Below, in pieces: positions 26,877-36,913 of a DNA stretch of 64,000 nucleotides; positions within the stretch are counted from its first letter, which is position 1, and every line of letters begins with the position of its first letter. The stretch covers positions 1,116,001 to 1,180,000 of the forward strand of contig JAUHWR010000001.1 in assembly GCA_030427385.1 (NCBI GenBank), written 5' to 3'. The notes below the pieces were generated by a model that was not told the DNA's origin, ran no database searches, and was given only the letters and a program-made list of their open reading frames with translations. The position numbers and the translations under genes are program-made. Source of the stretch: Alphaproteobacteria bacterium (GTDB lineage Bacteria > Pseudomonadota > Alphaproteobacteria > Micavibrionales > Micavibrionaceae).

Positions 26877-28184
26877 CTAACTATAAATCGGGAATCTCGC
26901 ACAAAGCGCCTTTACCTTCTCATGAACTTCTGCCTCTATGGCTGAATTTTCATTAGGGTCATTGGCTTTTTCCAGACCGTTTAGAACGGTTGCGATCATT
27001 TTACCGACTTCGGTAAATTCAGCTTCGCCAAAACCGCGTGTGGTTGGGGCCGGCGTACCAAGACGAATACCAGACGTTGTGAATGGGCCTTCGGTATCAT
27101 TTGGCACCGTGTTTTTGTTACAAGTTAACCCAGCGCGATCCATAGATTTATCTGCCTGTTTGCCGTTATATGGCTTACCGCGTAGATCAACCAGCATAAC
27201 GTGGCTATCTGTCCCGCCGGAGACAATTTTGTAGCCTTCGGCTTCCAGAGATTTTGCCAAGGCCTGCGCATTTTTAACAACTTGCGCGGAGTAAGCTTTA
27301 AATTCGGGTTTTAACGCTTCGCCAAAGGCAACCGCTTTTGCCGCGATGACGTGCATCAATGGCCCGCCCTGAATTCCCGGAAAAACAGCTTTATTAATTT
27401 TTTTAGCGATTTCCTCATCATTGGTCAGGATCATGCCGCCGCGGGGGCCACGCAAGGTTTTATGCGTTGTTGTGGTGGACACATGGGCGTGTGGAATTGG
27501 GGACGGATAGGCACCGCCCGCCACCAGACCGGCATAATGCGCCATATCAATCAGTAATATCGCGCCGACTTCATCGGCAATCTCGCGGAATTTTGCCCAA
27601 TCGATTTTACGGGAATAGGCAGAAGCGCCGCAAACCAGCATTTTTGGTTTATGTTCTTGGGTGATGCGACGAACTTCGTCGAAATCTATTTCCTGATTTT
27701 CGTCAGACACGCCATAGGAGGCAAAATCAAACCATTTTCCGGATTGGTTAACGGGTGAACCATGGGTTAAGTGACCGCCGTGATCAAGACGCATGCCAAC
27801 AATTTTATCGCCCGGCTGTAACAAGGCAAAATAAACAGCCTGATTAGCTTGAGATCCGGAATTGGGCTGGACATTGGCATATTTACAATCAAATAATTCA
27901 CAAGCGCGCTCAATTGCAAGGCTTTCGGCAATATCGACATACTCACATCCCGCATAATAACGCTTTCCAGGATATCCTTCGGCATATTTATTTGTCATGA
28001 TCGAGCCTTGCGCTTCCAAAACTGCGCGGGAGACAATATTCTCAGAAGGGATTAACTCGATTGAGTTTTGCTGTCTGTTAAGCTCCTTTTGAATGGCTTC
28101 ATAAATTGCAGGATCACTATCCTGTAGGTTTGCTGTCCAAAAGTCATTATGGGTCATATTTGTCATTTTAAGTTCCGCGCTCAT
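26877..28184 (-). CDS. glyA: Serine hydroxymethyltransferase
   Basis: GlyA interconverts serine and glycine with tetrahydrofolate, the main source of one-carbon units. With the ATG at 28184 (MSAELKMTN) preceded by AAGGATAATAACT, the protein is 435 residues; the longer frame would need a TTG. Motifs include [22 protein letters not shown] and the PLP-lysine segment [15 protein letters not shown]. The following nrdR gene is 8 bp away. Confidence 0.97.
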   Translation of the reverse strand: MSAELKMTNMTHNDFWTANLQDSDPAIYEAIQKELNRQQNSIELIPSENIVSRAVLEAQGSIMTNKYAEGYPGKRYYAGCEYVDIAESLAIERACELFDCKYANVQPNSGSQANQAVYFALLQPGDKIVGMRLDHGGHLTHGSPVNQSGKWFDFASYGVSDENQEIDFDEVRRITQEHKPKMLVCGASAYSRKIDWAKFREIADEVGAILLIDMAHYAGLVAGGAYPSPIPHAHVSTTTTHKTLRGPRGGMILTNDEEIAKKINKAVFPGIQGGPLMHVIAAKAVAFGEALKPEFKAYSAQVVKNAQALAKSLEAEGYKIVSGGTDSHVMLVDLRGKPYNGKQADKSMDRAGLTCNKNTVPNDTEGPFTTSGIRLGTPAPTTRGFGEAEFTEVGKMIATVLNGLEKANDPNENSAIEAEVHEKVKALCARFPIYS

Positions 28185-28207
28185 AGTTATTATCCTTATT
28201 TTAAATT

Positions 28208-28648
28208 TCAACCAAGTTTATCAACTCTTTTTTTATGGCGTTCGCCGCCATCTTGATGCCCCGCAAAGTCAGTTTTTAGAAATGCCTCCAGGCAATCCAG
28301 TGCCACATTTAATCCAATCACGCGTGCGCCAATGCAGAGCACGTTGGCATCATTATCCATACGGGTCAGGCGGGCGGTGGTGACATCATGGCAAACGGCG
28401 GCGCGAATATGTTTATGGCGGTTTGCCGCAATGGAAATGCCGATACCTGTACCGCAAATCAAGATGCCTGTCTTTGCCTCGCCGTTTTTCAGGCAATCCG
28501 CAAGAGCACTGGCAAAATCAGGGTAATCACAGGATTCTTCAGTATGTGTGCCCAGATCAATCCATTCAATATCGGGGCGCATGTCTTTTAGGACGGTTTT
28601 TAACGCTAAACCGCCATGATCTGATGCAATCGCAAGCTTATTTGTCAT
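28208..28648 (-). CDS. rpiB: Ribose 5-phosphate isomerase B
   Basis: RpiB interconverts ribose 5-phosphate and ribulose 5-phosphate. The 146-residue protein has [11 protein letters not shown] near the N-terminus, [10 protein letters not shown], and the active-site [13 protein letters not shown]. The [15 protein letters not shown] segment is also typical. It precedes glyA on the same strand, a frequent alphaproteobacterial pairing. Confidence 0.96.
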   Translation of the reverse strand: MTNKLAIASDHGGLALKTVLKDMRPDIEWIDLGTHTEESCDYPDFASALADCLKNGEAKTGILICGTGIGISIAANRHKHIRAAVCHDVTTARLTRMDNDANVLCIGARVIGLNVALDCLEAFLKTDFAGHQDGGERHKKRVDKLG

Positions 28649-28672
28649 GGCGGTAATATAGGCGGTTTTCCT

Positions 28673-28891
28673 TTACGAAATCAATCCTTTCTTTCGCAAA
28701 ACATATTCCAGCCGCTTTAATCCGTTTTTCTTTAATAACGCCTCAGAAGCACTCGCAGGCCCTTGGATTGAAACCTCCGTTAATGTTTTTACGTCCATAA
28801 CGGAAACTTTGACATATGCCCCCATTGGTGAAAATTCAAAATAGATTTGTCTGCCCTTAAGGTTATCTGTCATTTGGCTTTGGTCTGTCAT
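28673..28891 (-). CDS. Conserved small protein (DUF6898-like)
   Basis: The 72-residue protein contains IYFEFSPMGAYVKVSVMD and TEVSIQGPASASEALL, followed by KRLEYVLRKKG. I recall this pattern from a small family widespread in alphaproteobacteria and annotated as a domain of unknown function. The family label is from memory and should be checked. It lies 25 bp upstream of rpiB and likely shares its transcript. Confidence 0.7.
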   Translation of the reverse strand: MTDQSQMTDNLKGRQIYFEFSPMGAYVKVSVMDVKTLTEVSIQGPASASEALLKKNGLKRLEYVLRKKGLIS

Positions 28892-28935
28892 ATTTGTGTG
28901 ATAAAAATAATAGGATATTTCACAAAGGTAAAGCC

Positions 28936-29337
28936 ATGGATCAATTTTCCCTGCCCGTTATTTCATCACTTTATGCCGGTTTGTTGGCTATTATGTTGGT
29001 ATCGCTTGCTTTGTTTGTTATTGCAGGCCGCTTCAAATATAAGGTCGGTTTGGGATATGGCAAGAATGAAGATATGGTCCGGCGCGTTCGCATGCACGGT
29101 AATTTTGTTGAATATGTACCGCTTTTATTAATTATGATGGTCATTATGGAGATCAACAGCATGCATGGGTGGATGTTACATACCTATGGTATCGGCATTA
29201 TTTTGACCCGCTTGTCACATGCTTATGGACTTTATACATCATCAAAAATTTCTTTATTTCGTACGATTGGTATGGCGGGAACTTTCGCGCTGTTACTGAT
29301 TGCGGCAGTTGCCTGTATCACGCGATATATTCTTTAA
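28936..29337 (+). CDS. MAPEG-family membrane protein
   Basis: The 133-residue protein (start MDQFSLPVIS, preceded by AAAGGTAAAGCC) has four hydrophobic segments. It also has the MAPEG signature FVEYVPLLLIMMVIMEI with RVRMHGN before it and RLSHAYGLY after. The family includes glutathione transferases and peroxidases of eicosanoid metabolism; bacterial YecN-like members have unclear substrates. The frame extends upstream to 28894 but the internal ATG fits the family better. Confidence 0.9.
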   Translation: MDQFSLPVISSLYAGLLAIMLVSLALFVIAGRFKYKVGLGYGKNEDMVRRVRMHGNFVEYVPLLLIMMVIMEINSMHGWMLHTYGIGIILTRLSHAYGLYTSSKISLFRTIGMAGTFALLLIAAVACITRYIL

Positions 29338-29361
29338 CTTTTTCTATGGTACACTTAAGTC

Positions 29362-30552
29362 ATGACTACTTTTTCTTCGGATTGGCAAGACCCTCTTAGG
29401 TTGGATGCTTTATTAACTGAGGAACAGCGCATGGTAGAAAAAACCGCGCGTGATTTTTCCACAAGCCGGCTGTTACCCGGTATTATTGAAGCAAATCGCC
29501 ATGAAACATTCGATCCGGCAATTATGCGCGATATGGGAGCATTAGGATTATTAGGCCCCACCATAGACGGATATGGTTGCGCCGGGATGGATCATATCTG
29601 CGCGGGATTAATAGCCCGAGAATTTGAGCGCGTCGATTCGGCATATCGTTCTTGTTATTCGGTACAATCTTCCTTGGTCATGAAGCCAATTTATAAATTC
29701 GGCACCGAGGCACAAAGGGAAAAATATCTTCCCAAGCTTGCAAGCGGTGAATATATCGGCTGTTTCGGTTTAACCGAACCTGATGGCGGCTCAGATCCAT
29801 CCGGCATGACCACACGCGCCAAAAGTGTGGATGGCGGATTTAAACTATCCGGTGCCAAACAATGGATAACAAATTCACCAATTGCGGATGTATTTGTTGT
29901 CTGGGCAAAGAATGATGATGGCAATATTATAGGCTTAATCCTTGAAAAAGGGATGAAGGGATTATCCGCGCCAAAAATTGAGGGAAAATTTTCTCTGCGT
30001 GCCTCCATCACCGGCGGCATTGCCATGGATGACGTATTTGTGCCCTCAGAAAACCAGTTGCAGGTTGAAGGTATGCGCGGGCCATTTACATGTCTCAACT
30101 CCGCTAGATATGGTATTAGTTGGGGCGTGCTAGGTGCGGCCGAGGATTGCTGGCATCGTGCGCGGGATTATGTTCTGGAGCGAAAAATATTTGGCAAAAA
30201 GCTGGCGGCGCAGCAACTGATTCAGAAAAAACTGGCGGATATGCAAACCGAGATCACACTAGGGTTGTTATCTTGTCACCGTTTAGGGCAGTTAATGGAT
30301 GCGGCGGATGCGGATAAAAATGCCCCTCTTCCGATTGACGGTATATCCCTTTTAAAGCGTAATAACTGTCGTAAAGCGTTGGATATCGCCAGAGTTGCCC
30401 GCGATATGCACGGCGGTAACGGCATTGCCGATGAATATCACGTTATTCGCCACATGATGAATTTGGAAGCTGTCATTACCTATGAAGGGACAGACGACAT
30501 ACATGCTTTAATATTGGGGCGTGGACAAACAGGAATTGCCGCGTTTGAATAA
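29362..30552 (+). CDS. gcdH: Glutaryl-CoA dehydrogenase
   Basis: The FAD enzyme oxidises and decarboxylates glutaryl-CoA to crotonyl-CoA in lysine and tryptophan catabolism. The 396-residue protein has the acyl-CoA dehydrogenase motifs [15 protein letters not shown] and [17 protein letters not shown]. The catalytic Glu lies in [17 protein letters not shown]. The [19 protein letters not shown] stretch and an Arg-containing substrate loop match GcdH more than short-chain enzymes. It is monocistronic and converges on the MarR gene. Confidence 0.93.
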   Translation: MTTFSSDWQDPLRLDALLTEEQRMVEKTARDFSTSRLLPGIIEANRHETFDPAIMRDMGALGLLGPTIDGYGCAGMDHICAGLIAREFERVDSAYRSCYSVQSSLVMKPIYKFGTEAQREKYLPKLASGEYIGCFGLTEPDGGSDPSGMTTRAKSVDGGFKLSGAKQWITNSPIADVFVVWAKNDDGNIIGLILEKGMKGLSAPKIEGKFSLRASITGGIAMDDVFVPSENQLQVEGMRGPFTCLNSARYGISWGVLGAAEDCWHRARDYVLERKIFGKKLAAQQLIQKKLADMQTEITLGLLSCHRLGQLMDAADADKNAPLPIDGISLLKRNNCRKALDIARVARDMHGGNGIADEYHVIRHMMNLEAVITYEGTDDIHALILGRGQTGIAAFE

Positions 30553-30555
30553 CCT

Positions 30556-31029
30556 CTAAAAGTCATCCAGACTTGATAAACCTGTGAACTGGGTTTGATG
30601 TTCCCAAAAGCGCTCTAATAATCCGAGTGTTTTATTCATTTCTTGGAATAATTCTTGGGTTAACGCCGTTTCGCCAATTTTTTCCTTATGGCGGTCAAAC
30701 ATTTCATCAATCATTTTGCGTATTTCCATACCTTTTTTATCGAGCTTAACGCGAATCGATCTTTTGTCATGCACAGATCTTTCCTGTTCTAAATATTCGT
30801 TTTCCACCATCTTTTTAACGTTATAGGACACGTTAGAACCAAGGTAATATCCACGCAAAGTCAACTCACCCACCGTCATTTCTTCATTACCGATATTATA
30901 AAGAATCATTGCCTGTACGTTGTTGATATCTTGAATGTTTTTGCGGTCTAGCTCGACTTTCAGGACATCCAGAAAACGACGGTGTAAGCGCTCGATCAGT
31001 TGGATAGAATCATAATAAGGAATGGTCAC
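30556..31029 (-). CDS. MarR-family regulator, LdtR-like
   Basis: The 157-residue protein has a MarR winged-helix domain with VGELTLRGYYLGSNVSYN and the wing VHDKRSIRVKLDKKG. The GYYLGSNVSYN recognition-helix region and LHRRFLDVLKVELDR match the alphaproteobacterial LdtR type, which is linked to L,D-transpeptidases, stress tolerance and motility in Rhizobiales. The start is GTG with GGAGATTCCAC before it. It is divergent from motA across 215 bp, so an effect on motility genes is possible. Confidence 0.85.
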   Translation of the reverse strand: MTIPYYDSIQLIERLHRRFLDVLKVELDRKNIQDINNVQAMILYNIGNEEMTVGELTLRGYYLGSNVSYNVKKMVENEYLEQERSVHDKRSIRVKLDKKGMEIRKMIDEMFDRHKEKIGETALTQELFQEMNKTLGLLERFWEHQTQFTGLSSLDDF

Positions 31030-31244
31030 GTGGAATCTCCGGTTAACTTAATTTATTTAATAATAATCTTCTTCTAGGCGAAGTAAAGCTTGGTTTCTGT
31101 ATTTGAATATTTAAAGGTTACGAGAACCCTCTAGCCCCATCAAAATAAATCAGGTAAATTTAATAAATCATTAAGATGCATCAGGCATCTTTAATTTAAC
31201 ACGAAGTTATTCCATCAAACCAAAGAATTTGGGTTATTTGAATT

Positions 31245-32132
31245 ATGAAATTTGTCGGCCTAGCACTTATCTTTGTCTGTACATTCGGCGGCCTTTTGGT
31301 CGCGATGCATTTTGACTTCGGTCACTTCACCCATCTTATGATGATGATTCTTGGGGCGATGCCCGGTGAGATTGTTATTATTATGGGGTGTGCGATTGCC
31401 GCATTTTTAACTGCGAACAGCATGGACACCATCAAAGGCACGCTGAAATATTTTAGCGCACTTGCAAAGCCAGCCGCATATAATAAAGATGATTACGTTG
31501 AATTGCTGTCCTTCATGTTTATTTGTTTTAAGTTGGCGCGTACCAAAGGCTGGCTTGCGATGGAAACCCATATTGAAAATCCGCATGATAGCGAGCTATT
31601 TAACCGTTTCCCAAAAGTGGCGCATGACCACCATGTCATTACTTTTTTCTGCGATTACTTCCGTATTATTTCACTGGGGAATGATGATCCGAATCAACTC
31701 AGTGATTTGATGGATGCTGAAATTGAAGGCATTGAAGCGCATGAAGGGCATCCCGGTCATGCCATGCAAACAATGGCGGATGGTATTCCGGCGCTGGGTA
31801 TTGTAGCCGCGGTTTTGGGGGTTATTAAAACAATGGCTTCAATTTCTGAGCCTCCGGAAATCTTAGGTAAGATGATCGGTGGCGCGCTGGTTGGAACATT
31901 CCTTGGGGTTTGGGTTGCTTATGGCATGGTTGGTCCAATTGCCGGTGCCATGACCGCCAAGGCTGAAACAGTTGTGATGTATTATAAATGTATTCGCGTT
32001 GGCATTCTTGCGTTCTTGAATGGCGCTGCGCCGCAGGTGGCCGTCGAATTTGCGCGCAAAATGTTGCCCCATGATGTGCAACCGAGCTTTATGGAATTAG
32101 AAACACATCTGAACGAGTTGCCTCCTCCATAG
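31245..32132 (+). CDS. motA: Flagellar motor stator protein MotA
   Basis: MotA with MotB forms the proton-conducting stator. The 295-residue protein starts FVGLALIFVCTFGGLLVAMH. It has four membrane segments and the cytoplasmic loop with charged torque residues. The signature ADGIPALGIVAAVLGVIKTM precedes the third membrane helix, and GTFLGVWVAYGMVGPIA marks the fourth. motB follows by 21 bp. Confidence 0.97.
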   Translation: MKFVGLALIFVCTFGGLLVAMHFDFGHFTHLMMMILGAMPGEIVIIMGCAIAAFLTANSMDTIKGTLKYFSALAKPAAYNKDDYVELLSFMFICFKLARTKGWLAMETHIENPHDSELFNRFPKVAHDHHVITFFCDYFRIISLGNDDPNQLSDLMDAEIEGIEAHEGHPGHAMQTMADGIPALGIVAAVLGVIKTMASISEPPEILGKMIGGALVGTFLGVWVAYGMVGPIAGAMTAKAETVVMYYKCIRVGILAFLNGAAPQVAVEFARKMLPHDVQPSFMELETHLNELPPP

Positions 32133-32153
32133 TGAGACATAAAGAAAATATAT

Positions 32154-33170
32154 ATGGCTGAAGAAGACGAAGAAGATAAAAGACCGATCATCATCAAGAA
32201 GATCAAAAAAGGCGGCGGCGGTCACCATGGCGGCGCTTGGAAAGTGGCCTATGCCGACTTTGTGACCGCGATGATGGCCTTTTTCTTATTACTTTGGCTA
32301 TTGAATGTGACTACAGAGGAGCAAAAAAACGCCATTTCCAATTTCTTTGACCCGACCCACCCCAAAATATCAGATATTAATAGTGGCGCCGGCGGAATTT
32401 TGGCCGGAACAAGTTTGGCGGAAACCGGTGCTTACTCATCTACACGCGCCCCTGCTGCCCCAAAAACCGATGATGGCAAGAGAACCCGCAAGAAAACGCA
32501 ACGTGAAAAATTTGAAGAAAAACTTAAAGCCAAAGAACAACAACGATTTAAAGATATTGAAAAACAAATTCGTAATGCCATGCAACGCAGTGCAGAGCTG
32601 ATCAAATTGGCGAATAATGTTTTAATTGATATCACCCCCGAAGGGTTGCGCATTCAAATTATAGATCAGGACGGAGCGTCAATGTTCCCAAGCGGAAGTG
32701 CGAGCATGTTCCAAAAGACAAAAGATCTGTTCACGACAGTCGCTGAGGTTATTAAAGGCGTTCCTAATGATATTTCAATCCGTGGTCATACGGACAGTGT
32801 CTCATACGGCGCAGGTGCAAAATATACAAACTGGGAATTATCTGCTGATCGCGCAAATGCCACGCGGCAAGTTTTAATGGATGCCTCAATCCCGGAAGAT
32901 AAAGTGTTTAATGTGCAGGGAAAAGCCGATACAGACCACTTATTCCCAAATGACCCGAAGGATGCACGTAACCGCCGCGTTAGTATAATATTGCTAAATG
33001 AGGACTTCACAGATATTCCGTCTCCGCCCGGTATGATTGATGATGAAATCACTGAAGCCGATGAGCCTGTGAACTTTTCTGATGATTTATATGAAGAAGA
33101 AGAAGCGCCGATGCCCTCCTCTAATGAAGGCCTTTATAATAAATCACAGGGGAATGTTCAGTTTCCTTAA
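32154..33170 (+). CDS. motB: Flagellar motor stator protein MotB
   Basis: The 338-residue protein begins with a charged cytoplasmic stretch (RPIIIKKIKKGGGG). A single membrane helix follows, containing the proton-binding Asp (WKVAYADFVTAMMAFFLLLW). Then come a periplasmic linker with a coiled coil rich in Lys/Glu, and the OmpA-like peptidoglycan-binding domain (ISIRGHTDSV, LSADRANATRQVL, NRRVSIILL). An acidic, probably disordered tail of about 50 residues ends the protein. Confidence 0.96.
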   Translation: MAEEDEEDKRPIIIKKIKKGGGGHHGGAWKVAYADFVTAMMAFFLLLWLLNVTTEEQKNAISNFFDPTHPKISDINSGAGGILAGTSLAETGAYSSTRAPAAPKTDDGKRTRKKTQREKFEEKLKAKEQQRFKDIEKQIRNAMQRSAELIKLANNVLIDITPEGLRIQIIDQDGASMFPSGSASMFQKTKDLFTTVAEVIKGVPNDISIRGHTDSVSYGAGAKYTNWELSADRANATRQVLMDASIPEDKVFNVQGKADTDHLFPNDPKDARNRRVSIILLNEDFTDIPSPPGMIDDEITEADEPVNFSDDLYEEEEAPMPSSNEGLYNKSQGNVQFP

Positions 33171-33231
33171 ATGGAAGCATTTAACTCAGTAATAAAAGAA
33201 TCAATTCTACTTAAATCTTTAAAATCATAAA

Positions 33232-33265
33232 AAAGGGCTGTACCAGATATCTGATACAGCCCTTT
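33232..33265. terminator. Bidirectional terminator between motB and clpP
   Basis: AAAGGGCTGTA pairs with TACAGCCCTTT across a loop whose centre, CAGATATCTG, is itself palindromic, so one long hairpin forms. T- and A-rich flanks fit termination from both sides, after motB (+) and after clpP (-). Confidence 0.85.
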
Positions 33266-33283
33266 ATATTACAATTAAACAGT

Positions 33284-33952
33284 TTATTTTTTCTTCTTAT
33301 CTTTGCTGTCTGTTTCAGATGGAATCTGGCTACGGCTTTCAACCACGTGATCAATCAAGCCGAATTTTTTAGCTTCTTCTGCGGACATAAAATTATCACG
33401 CTCCATAGCCTTTTCAATAACAGATAGTTTTTGCCCTGTATGTTTAACATAGACATCATTCAAATATTTACGAAGGCGCAAAATCTCTTTGGCATGTATT
33501 TCGATATCAGTTGCCTGACCGCGCGCACCGCCCGAAGGTTGGTGAATCATGATACGTGAGCTGGGGAGAGAATATCTTTGCCCTTCTGCGCCTGCGGTCA
33601 AAAGAAGGGATCCCATTGAGGCTGCCTGACCAACACAAACAGTTGATACATCGCACTTAATATATTGCATCGTGTCATACATTGACATACCGGAAGTCAC
33701 AACCCCGCCCGGTGAGTTAATGTAAAAAGAAATCGGCTTATCCGGGTTTTCAGACTCCAGAAATAATAGTTGCGCGCAAATAACAGCAGCAACCCCGTCA
33801 TGTACCTCACCTGTTAAAAAGATAATACGTTCTTTTAGTAGCCGTGAGTAAATATCAAAGGCGCGTTCTCCGCGGTTTGTTTGTTCGATAACGGTTGGAA
33901 CCAGATAATTATCATAGACTTCCAATGGATCGCGTTCGCTGAGCGTAGGCAT
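33284..33952 (-). CDS. clpP: ATP-dependent Clp protease proteolytic subunit
   Basis: ClpP forms the tetradecameric serine-protease chamber used with ClpX or ClpA. The 222-residue protein has Ser112 in [11 protein letters not shown], His137 in [14 protein letters not shown] and a downstream Asp in ERDNFMS. A Lys-rich tail (KDKKKK) extends the C-terminus. clpX is not adjacent, unlike in many bacteria: the next gene along the minus strand is across the terminator, and upstream lies divergent glnA. Confidence 0.97.
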   Translation of the reverse strand: MPTLSERDPLEVYDNYLVPTVIEQTNRGERAFDIYSRLLKERIIFLTGEVHDGVAAVICAQLLFLESENPDKPISFYINSPGGVVTSGMSMYDTMQYIKCDVSTVCVGQAASMGSLLLTAGAEGQRYSLPSSRIMIHQPSGGARGQATDIEIHAKEILRLRKYLNDVYVKHTGQKLSVIEKAMERDNFMSAEEAKKFGLIDHVVESRSQIPSETDSKDKKKK

Positions 33953-34149
33953 ATTTATTTCCTTTTTTGAATCACTTTCTTTGAAGATAGGAAGATTTAG
34001 ACAGAGTGTAAAGAGCGGGCTTTAAAAGCAGGCAAAAATCATGAAAAAAGTCCTTTCTTTTTCTAGACACAAAATATTGCACATGCTAAAGGTTTACAGT
34101 AATCACATTCAATACATGCAAATACTGCATAGCTTAAGGAGCAACACTA

Positions 34150-35586
34150 ATGGCCGCCATTCAAATTTCAGCAAAAAATACAGACGAAGTTTTGAAAGTT
34201 GTTAAAGATAATAATATTACGCAAATTGGTCTGACATTTACTGATTTACGAGGAAAACAACAAATTACATATCAAAGCCTTGGAACGATTGATAAGTCAT
34301 TATTTGAAGATGGTGTCATGATGGATGGGTCATCCATTGAGGGTTGGAAAGACATTAATGAGTCAGATATGAAACTGGTTCTTGATAAAGATCGTATTTA
34401 TCTTGATCCGTTTACTTCTCAGCCGACTTTAAAGATTTTTTGTGATGTGCATGATCCATTGACAGGCGAAGGATACAACCGTTGCCCACGAACGATAGCA
34501 AAAAAAGCCGAAGCATATTTGAAAAAAACGGGTATAGCAGATACTGCTTATTTTGGCCCAGAAGCTGAGTTCTTTGTATTTGATAATGTAAAGATTAATG
34601 TCGAGTCGAATCATATCGGCCATCACGTTGATAGCCGCGAATTACCGAATAATGCCGGTCGCGATTATCCCGAAGGTAATTTAGGTCATCGCCCAAAAAC
34701 CAAAGGTGGCTATTTCCCCGAAGCCCCGGTTGATCATTTTGGCGATCTCCGTGCAGAAATGGTCACGGCGGCGGATTCCATGGGTGTTGAGATGGAAAAA
34801 CATCACCATGAGGTTGCACCGTCACAATGTGAATTAGGTATGAAATTCGGTCCGCTTCGTGCCTGTGCAGATAATTTACAACTATACAAATATGCGGTTC
34901 ATAATGTTGCCGATGCTTATGGAATGAGCGCAACGTTTATGCCAAAGCCAATCTATAAAGATAACGGATCAGGCATGCATTGCCACCAATCCTTATTTAA
35001 AGGCTCAAATGCTCTGTTTTCCGGAAAAGATGACGATTATGCGGGACTTTCTGAAACTGCGCTTTTCTATATTGGCGGCATTGTCAAGCATGCGAAGGCC
35101 TTGAATGCATTTACCAACCCGACGACCAATTCCTATAAACGTCTGGTTCCGGGATATGAAGCGCCTGTATTACTGGCTTATTCCGCGCGCAATCGTTCTG
35201 CCTCATGTCGTATTCCTGCGGTAACAAACGCCAAAGCGCGCCGTATTGAAGTACGCTTCCCAGATGCGATGGCAAACCCATATTTGGCCTTTTCCGCGCA
35301 ATTGATGGCCGGTCTTGATGGGATCAAAAATAAGATACATCCGGGTGAAGCCATGGATAAAAACTTATATGATTTACCAGCAAAAGAATTAGCGTCTATT
35401 CCGACTGTTTGCGGCTCCTTAAGAGAAGCCCTTATGTCACTAAAAGCCGATCATGCCTTCCTAACCGAAGGGGAGGTTTTTGATGAAGACATGATTAATG
35501 CTTACATCAAACTTAAAATGGAAGAAGTTGAACTTTATGAGACAATGCCTCATCCAGTAGAGTTTTATCTTTATTACTCATCGTAA
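34150..35586 (+). CDS. glnA: Glutamine synthetase, type I
   Basis: The dodecameric enzyme makes glutamine from glutamate and ammonia. The 478-residue protein shows DGSSIEGW, the metal-binding AEFFVFD, the NGSGMHCHQSL-type ATP motif (here DNGSGMHCHQS) and the NRSASCRIP stretch. The adenylylation site Tyr407 is in NLYDLP, so activity can be controlled by GlnE. The usual alphaproteobacterial partner glnB is not upstream. I found no sigma-54 promoter in the 197-bp leader. The 3' end overlaps the next gene, on the opposite strand, by 13 bp. Confidence 0.98.
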   Translation: MAAIQISAKNTDEVLKVVKDNNITQIGLTFTDLRGKQQITYQSLGTIDKSLFEDGVMMDGSSIEGWKDINESDMKLVLDKDRIYLDPFTSQPTLKIFCDVHDPLTGEGYNRCPRTIAKKAEAYLKKTGIADTAYFGPEAEFFVFDNVKINVESNHIGHHVDSRELPNNAGRDYPEGNLGHRPKTKGGYFPEAPVDHFGDLRAEMVTAADSMGVEMEKHHHEVAPSQCELGMKFGPLRACADNLQLYKYAVHNVADAYGMSATFMPKPIYKDNGSGMHCHQSLFKGSNALFSGKDDDYAGLSETALFYIGGIVKHAKALNAFTNPTTNSYKRLVPGYEAPVLLAYSARNRSASCRIPAVTNAKARRIEVRFPDAMANPYLAFSAQLMAGLDGIKNKIHPGEAMDKNLYDLPAKELASIPTVCGSLREALMSLKADHAFLTEGEVFDEDMINAYIKLKMEEVELYETMPHPVEFYLYYSS

Positions 35587-36821
35587 AAAGATATGGGCTC
35601 CAGAGAAGACACAATTGCTTCAAATGCGCTCTTATTCTCAACCCAAGCGAAGTAGCGGCTTCCCTTATTAGGGGTAACCATCGTGACAATATAATATGCT
35701 TCATCATTTTTCATATAGGCAACCCAAACTTCATAGTTTGGGTTGTCTTCTTTTACATTATTGCCATAAAATATATCTAATTTGGTAGATTCCACCATTG
35801 TGGGAAATACGATTTTCATATCAGATTTTATTTTTTCACCTAGCTCAATTCCCAATTTTTGTACGACATCTTTTTGTGCATCAACCTCATAGGCAAGTGT
35901 CGTCCCCGTACCTTCAAAGATAATGGTTTGTACACTGATGATACCTTTTGAATATTGCTCTTTTTTATCATGCCCATGTTCTTCGGCGCGACGATCATAT
36001 TCATCCAAATTAATCAGTCTAATGCTAGGTCTGTCATAATCTTTTTGATTTAGAATCCCTAATTTCCAATTAGACGGATATTTGAATTCTACGTAGCCCG
36101 TAATATCAAACGACAACATCTCTTCTTGGTAACTTGTAGCCACTTCTGTGATATTAAAAGATTTAGCGACCGTTGCCTGATATGATTTTTCTTGTTCCCA
36201 AAGATAAACAGGAGAGGAATACGTAACAAGAATAATTCTTTTCCCGTTAATTTGAGCCACCATCCTATCTTTATAATCAACCTCTTTATTCTTATAAATT
36301 ACGCCCAGAGCCTCTGCACGACTCCAATTTTTTTCTGATAATCCTTCCAAAACATAACCGTAATCCAGCAAATATTTTAGCAACCAATTTTTGGCAGAAA
36401 TATTATGCTCTAAATCAATTGCTTCAATACGTACTGTGCTTTTTCCCAAGTCATCCGGATCGCTGTCATACTTAGCAATCTCACCTAGAATGTATCCCTC
36501 TGCGGAAGCTGTATTTCTAATGATTTCTTCAGGTGCTTTTTCCCATCCTTTAGGAATAAAGATACGATAGCCGGAATATTTATCATCTGACGGCGCCATA
36601 TCCTCGAAATATTGCATATGCTCGATAATTTGCTCTTTATTAAAATAAGGTATATCCGGCATCGGAATATCAAAACCTTTATACAAACCACCTTTTTCAT
36701 CTAAAGCGTCATCTTCTTCCGAGACAGTAACGGGCACCGCATCTTGAGATAAGACAGGCGTTGAAAATGTCATCAGAAACAAAATTGCAGAAAAAATGTA
36801 GAAAAATCGTGTTGTTTTCAT
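35574..36821 (-). CDS. Secreted protein of unknown function
   Basis: The 415-residue protein has a cleavable signal peptide (IFSAILFLMTFSTPVLS|QDA). The mature protein seems to contain two similar PsbP/Mog1-like alpha-beta units. Each has a strand with WK or WE after a Pro (IPKGWEKAPEEIIR, then FKYPSNWKLGIL), and each ends in a short hydrophobic strand and helix (QATVAKSFNI, FEAIVSSLEPI). No enzyme motif is visible. The protein is probably periplasmic. The gene lies between glnA and parE and overlaps the glnA end. Confidence 0.7.
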   Translation of the reverse strand: MKTTRFFYIFSAILFLMTFSTPVLSQDAVPVTVSEEDDALDEKGGLYKGFDIPMPDIPYFNKEQIIEHMQYFEDMAPSDDKYSGYRIFIPKGWEKAPEEIIRNTASAEGYILGEIAKYDSDPDDLGKSTVRIEAIDLEHNISAKNWLLKYLLDYGYVLEGLSEKNWSRAEALGVIYKNKEVDYKDRMVAQINGKRIILVTYSSPVYLWEQEKSYQATVAKSFNITEVATSYQEEMLSFDITGYVEFKYPSNWKLGILNQKDYDRPSIRLINLDEYDRRAEEHGHDKKEQYSKGIISVQTIIFEGTGTTLAYEVDAQKDVVQKLGIELGEKIKSDMKIVFPTMVESTKLDIFYGNNVKEDNPNYEVWVAYMKNDEAYYIVTMVTPNKGSRYFAWVENKSAFEAIVSSLEPISFYDE

Positions 36822-36913
36822 AGATACCGTAGTTCGTTAGCGTTTTTACCTTTACAATAAAAGAATGCACTCTTTAAAGTAAGGATATAATTAATATATA
36901 GATATTTTATACA

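Noticed and set aside
34060-34149. Sigma-54 promoter upstream of glnA
   Set aside because: A TTGCAC sequence occurs near 34077 but there is no GG at the required distance.
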